Source: Verrucomicrobia bacterium UBA1211
GTDB lineage: Bacteria > Verrucomicrobiota > Kiritimatiellia > RFP12 > UBA1067
Assembly: GCA_002309585.1 (NCBI GenBank)
Contig: DBXN01000094.1
Location: 42,877 to 52,119 of the forward strand
Direction of reading: 5' to 3'
DNA: 9,243 nt
Made by a program: the position numbers and the translations under genes. Below, one piece after another: positions 6,809 to 9,243 of the stretch (its first letter is position 1; the number at the start of each line of letters is the position of its first letter). The notes beneath the pieces were generated by a model, which was given only the letters and a program-made list of their open reading frames with translations, was not told the DNA's origin and did not search any database.

Positions 6809-8673
6809 ATTCTGAGATGACGAAACTTGCCATTCTGTCAGGCATGATGCTTGCCGTGTACGGGACTGTCGCCGAAGAGGCCCTGGTGCGCGTCAATCTG
6901 GCCGACGGAGGGATGCGGACGGAACATGTCGCACTGACATCCGTCTCGCCAACGCACATGCGTTTCACCTATCCGAAGGAGAGAATCGCCGATAATGTCG
7001 TTTCCATTGACGTGGTGCCGAACTTCATGACAGCCCATAAGGGCGACGAGGGCTACTGGATCGACGCGCGCGGCGCATACGGGCGATTCAGCTGGGATGA
7101 CGGGGAATATGCGAATGACCGCGCGGGCTGGATGCCGATCTTCGGTTTGAAGCGAGGGGACGCTCTATGGTACGGTCAGGTTATGGGATGGCGCTGCGAC
7201 TATCGCTTTCACGCCGTCGCGAAAGACGGACGCTACGAGGCGTTTCCGCGCTTCATGGTCAAGGAGCTGCTGGCCTATTACCCCGTCTATCAGGACATTA
7301 TCGTGGACTTCCGGCGGCTTGACGGCGCAGACGCGAACTATGTCGGCTATGCGAAGGCGTACAGAAAATACCAGTTCGAGAACAGCGGCATCCGGACGGT
7401 CAAGGAGCGGATGAAGGGCAATTCTGTCCTCGACTATCTGTCCGAGTCGTTCGTGATCCGCATTTCGCAACATTGCCGCAAGCAGGTTCTCAAAGATCAC
7501 ACTTTGCGCATGACGCGGCAGAACGAACAGCCGCTTCTCGTCCACATGCCGTTCCTCATTTGCGAAGACTTCGCACAGCAACTCCATGACGCGGGCGTTG
7601 ACAAGGCGACGTTCCTTTCGGCGGGATGGACGTCGGGCGGCTATGATGGACGTTACCCCGACATGTTCCCGGTCGAGCCGGCAATCGGCGGCGAAGCGGG
7701 ATTCCGAGCCCTTGCCCAACGCTGCACCGCGCTCGGCTTCCAGATGTCGGCGGAGGTCGATTATACTGAGATGTATGGACCGGCAAATCGTTTCAATCTC
7801 GATCTTGCCTGCCGCTACGCGAACGGGCAGTTCCCGGACGGAGGCTTCTGGCCGGGAGGTCTCGCCTACAACCTCTGCACGAAGAAAGCGCTTGATCTCG
7901 GCTGGTGCCAGACGGACTTTGCGCGCCTCAGGGACGTGATCGGGCCGGGGCCGCTCTTCTTCGATGTCATGAGCGCCATCGAGCCTCGCCGTTGCGGGCA
8001 TCCCGCGCACAAGGTAACGTCGGACGAGATGGGCACGGTGTATTCGCGTCTCTTCGAACTGGCCCACGAGACGATGGGTGGTGCGGCCAGCGAGTGCGGC
8101 TTCGATCTCGGCATACGGCATTTGGATTATGTGAACTACCTCTGGCATGAAATCGGTTTTTGGAAGTCAAACCGTTACAAGGGATTCTTGAGCGGCGTGT
8201 TTCCGGTGTGGGAACTTGTCTATCATGGGGTGGTGTTCTACACGTCCGACAGATGGCTGCAGAACCACACATACGGCAATGAAGACCGCTCAAACGGCGC
8301 GTTCGACTTTGGCTGGGGCATCTACGACCGCAAGGAAGACCCGGAAAAGGCGTTGAAGATCGTCGAGTTCGGCGGCCGCCCGATCCTATACACGCACACG
8401 TTCAGTGACATTCCGTCCATCGTCAAGGCGTGGCGCGAATACAAGCCCGTCCGTCATCTCCAGAAGGAGGAGATGACGGATCATCGTGAAGTGTCGGCAG
8501 GCGTGTTTCTCACCGCCTACGAGGATGGTTCGCGTACCGTCTGCAACTACAATAGTTCGCCCGTCGCCTTTGAAGACGTAACAATCCCCGCCCTCGGCTA
8601 TGTACTGTTCACCCCCAATGGCATAAAGAAAGTTTTCGCGTTTGATTCGTTGAATGGCCTTTGCGAGAAATAA
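6805..8673 (+). CDS. Exported glycoside hydrolase-like protein resembling the GH101/GH129 (alpha-N-acetylgalactosaminidase) fold
   Basis: The protein is 622 aa. The start follows from the strong ribosome-binding site at 6791-6798 and from the signal peptide it begins (K7, then LAILSGMMLAVYGTVA, cleavage near residue 23). Domains: beta-sandwich about 24-235, a (beta/alpha)8 barrel about 240-520, and a small C-terminal beta domain about 560-615. Barrel motifs are GWTSGGYDGRYPD (274-286), GGEAGF, QMSAEVDYTEMYG, LFFDVMSA and ASECGFD. The order recalls GH101/GH129 and the DUF5696-like proteins. By analogy D387 is the likely nucleophile and E430 the likely acid/base, 43 residues apart, somewhat more than in GH101 (about 33). 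If so, it would cleave an alpha-GalNAc- or alpha-Gal-type bond outside the cytoplasm. It is the last gene of the run, 76 nt after the GH2 gene. That it is a glycosidase-like barrel is likely; the family and specificity are inferred from recalled motifs, not a search. Confidence 0.65.
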   Translation: MNSEMTKLAILSGMMLAVYGTVAEEALVRVNLADGGMRTEHVALTSVSPTHMRFTYPKERIADNVVSIDVVPNFMTAHKGDEGYWIDARGAYGRFSWDDGEYANDRAGWMPIFGLKRGDALWYGQVMGWRCDYRFHAVAKDGRYEAFPRFMVKELLAYYPVYQDIIVDFRRLDGADANYVGYAKAYRKYQFENSGIRTVKERMKGNSVLDYLSESFVIRISQHCRKQVLKDHTLRMTRQNEQPLLVHMPFLICEDFAQQLHDAGVDKATFLSAGWTSGGYDGRYPDMFPVEPAIGGEAGFRALAQRCTALGFQMSAEVDYTEMYGPANRFNLDLACRYANGQFPDGGFWPGGLAYNLCTKKALDLGWCQTDFARLRDVIGPGPLFFDVMSAIEPRRCGHPAHKVTSDEMGTVYSRLFELAHETMGGAASECGFDLGIRHLDYVNYLWHEIGFWKSNRYKGFLSGVFPVWELVYHGVVFYTSDRWLQNHTYGNEDRSNGAFDFGWGIYDRKEDPEKALKIVEFGGRPILYTHTFSDIPSIVKAWREYKPVRHLQKEEMTDHREVSAGVFLTAYEDGSRTVCNYNSSPVAFEDVTIPALGYVLFTPNGIKKVFAFDSLNGLCEK

Positions 8674-8697
8674 GGGCATTCTCTCGCCAGAGGATGG

Positions 8698-8714
8698 CGG
8701 CAGATCCGTTGCCG
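8698..8714. other. Small hairpin just after the hydrolase operon
   Basis: CGGCAG (8698-8703) can pair with TTGCCG (8709-8714), including one G-T wobble, around loop ATCCG. It lies 25 nt past the operon stop. No T-run follows, so it is not a standard intrinsic terminator. It could protect the 3' end of the transcript. Confidence 0.25.
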
Positions 8715-8745
8715 ACGGTGTGAAGGATTAATGCCGGGATACGAT

Positions 8746-8765
8746 GGGCAATGGGGATATTGCCC
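8746..8765. terminator. Hairpin between convergent genes, possible weak bidirectional terminator
   Basis: GGGCAAT (8746-8752) and ATTGCCC (8759-8765) form a perfect 7-bp stem with loop GGGGAT. It sits between the end of the plus-strand operon (8673) and the end of the minus-strand LamG gene (8789), the place for a shared terminator. Neither strand has a T-run after the stem, so termination may need Rho, or this may not be a terminator at all. Confidence 0.3.
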
Positions 8766-8788
8766 CACCGCTGTGAGGCAAACACCTT

Positions 8789-9243
8789 TCACTCGGTTAG
8801 CAAGGCGGACAGGGCGTCGCCTTTTTTGCCCGCATCGAAGATGGCGCGGATATCCTTCCGCGCAAGGGGACGGGTCCACATCGCAAAATCATCGATGCAC
8901 CCCGCAAGCGAGACGATGCACTTTCCCGTTCCGTCCTGACCGATCCAGAAAGGCATCCCGGTTTCGATCTTGATGGCCGAAGCGTTCTCCGCGATCCAGT
9001 AGAGATTGCCGTCGGGATGGCCCTGATAAAGGGTCAGCACGCCATCGCTGTTCCGCGTCACCGCGTAAAAGACCCACTTGCCGTAATCGACATCGAAGGT
9101 TCCGATATCGATCCGTTTCCGCTCATCCGACAACGCGCTGTTGAAACAGACGCCGTTCTTCTTGACCGACTCGGTTTTCCGCGCCCCGATCAGCACGATG
9201 CCGGGATTGCCGCCGCTGTTCCAGTCCTTGTTGGCGAACAGGC
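8789..9243 (-). CDS. C-terminal LamG domain of a protein entering from the right edge
   Basis: The frame is open from the window edge to TGA at 8791-8789, giving 150 residues. An internal GTG at 9196 could be read as a start, but the frame upstream already carries LamG sequence (LFANKDWNSGGNPGIVL), so this is the end of a longer protein. Further strands follow the family: YGKWVFYAVTRNSDG, LTLYQGHPDGNLYW, PFWIGQDG. The closing IDDFAMWTRPLARKDIRAIF is the classic last-strand pattern of LamG/jellyroll modules ('iDDvaiwnraLs..ei..i'). In PVC and Planctomycetes such modules often sit at the C-terminus of exported phosphoesterases or adhesin-like proteins; the partner domain is not visible. It converges on the hydrolase operon, so it is separately transcribed. 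Confidence 0.85.
   Translation of the reverse strand, partial: LFANKDWNSGGNPGIVLIGARKTESVKKNGVCFNSALSDERKRIDIGTFDVDYGKWVFYAVTRNSDGVLTLYQGHPDGNLYWIAENASAIKIETGMPFWIGQDGTGKCIVSLAGCIDDFAMWTRPLARKDIRAIFDAGKKGDALSALLTE

Noticed and set aside
1..9243. tRNA, rRNA, CRISPR array, insertion sequence or prophage genes
   Set aside because: No such pattern was seen by eye. The window is filled by five protein genes and short intergenic regions, none over 300 nt.

Overview
The window is a compact carbohydrate-degradation locus from a GC-rich bacterium. Nothing here is a phylogenetic marker. Secreted glycoside hydrolases beside LamG (concanavalin A-like) proteins, with no SusC/SusD pair, regulator or transporter in view, resemble accessory regions of the PVC superphylum (Kiritimatiellota, Lentisphaerota or Verrucomicrobiota). 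That placement is inference only.

Layout: (1) 1-590, minus strand: the N-terminal part of an exported LamG-fold protein whose frame stays open to the left edge. (2) 591-821: a divergent intergenic region with a candidate sigma70-type promoter for the minus-strand gene, a hairpin in its leader, a 16-bp near-palindrome just upstream of the plus-strand genes, and a possible 24-codon leader ORF. (3) 822-8673, plus strand: three exported enzymes spaced 51 and 76 nt apart, so probably one transcript. They are a clan GH-A-like hydrolase with a CBM9/DOMON-like C-terminus, a large LacZ-type GH2 beta-galactosidase with an extra N-terminal domain, and a protein resembling the GH101/GH129 (endo-)alpha-N-acetylgalactosaminidase fold. 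(4) 8674-8788: a short convergent intergenic region with two weak hairpins. (5) 8789-9243, minus strand: the C-terminal LamG domain of a second protein that enters from the right edge.

Working model (inference): the three enzymes are exported together and trim one galactose-containing glycan. The GH2 enzyme would release terminal beta-galactose, the GH101/129-like protein would act on an alpha-linked GalNAc- or Gal-type bond, and the clan A enzyme would cut another bond. The LamG proteins may bind glycans or surfaces. Points most worth a second look are the divergent third enzyme, the N-terminal domain fused to LacZ, and an in-frame heptanucleotide repeat inserted in a conserved part of the LacZ sugar-binding domain.
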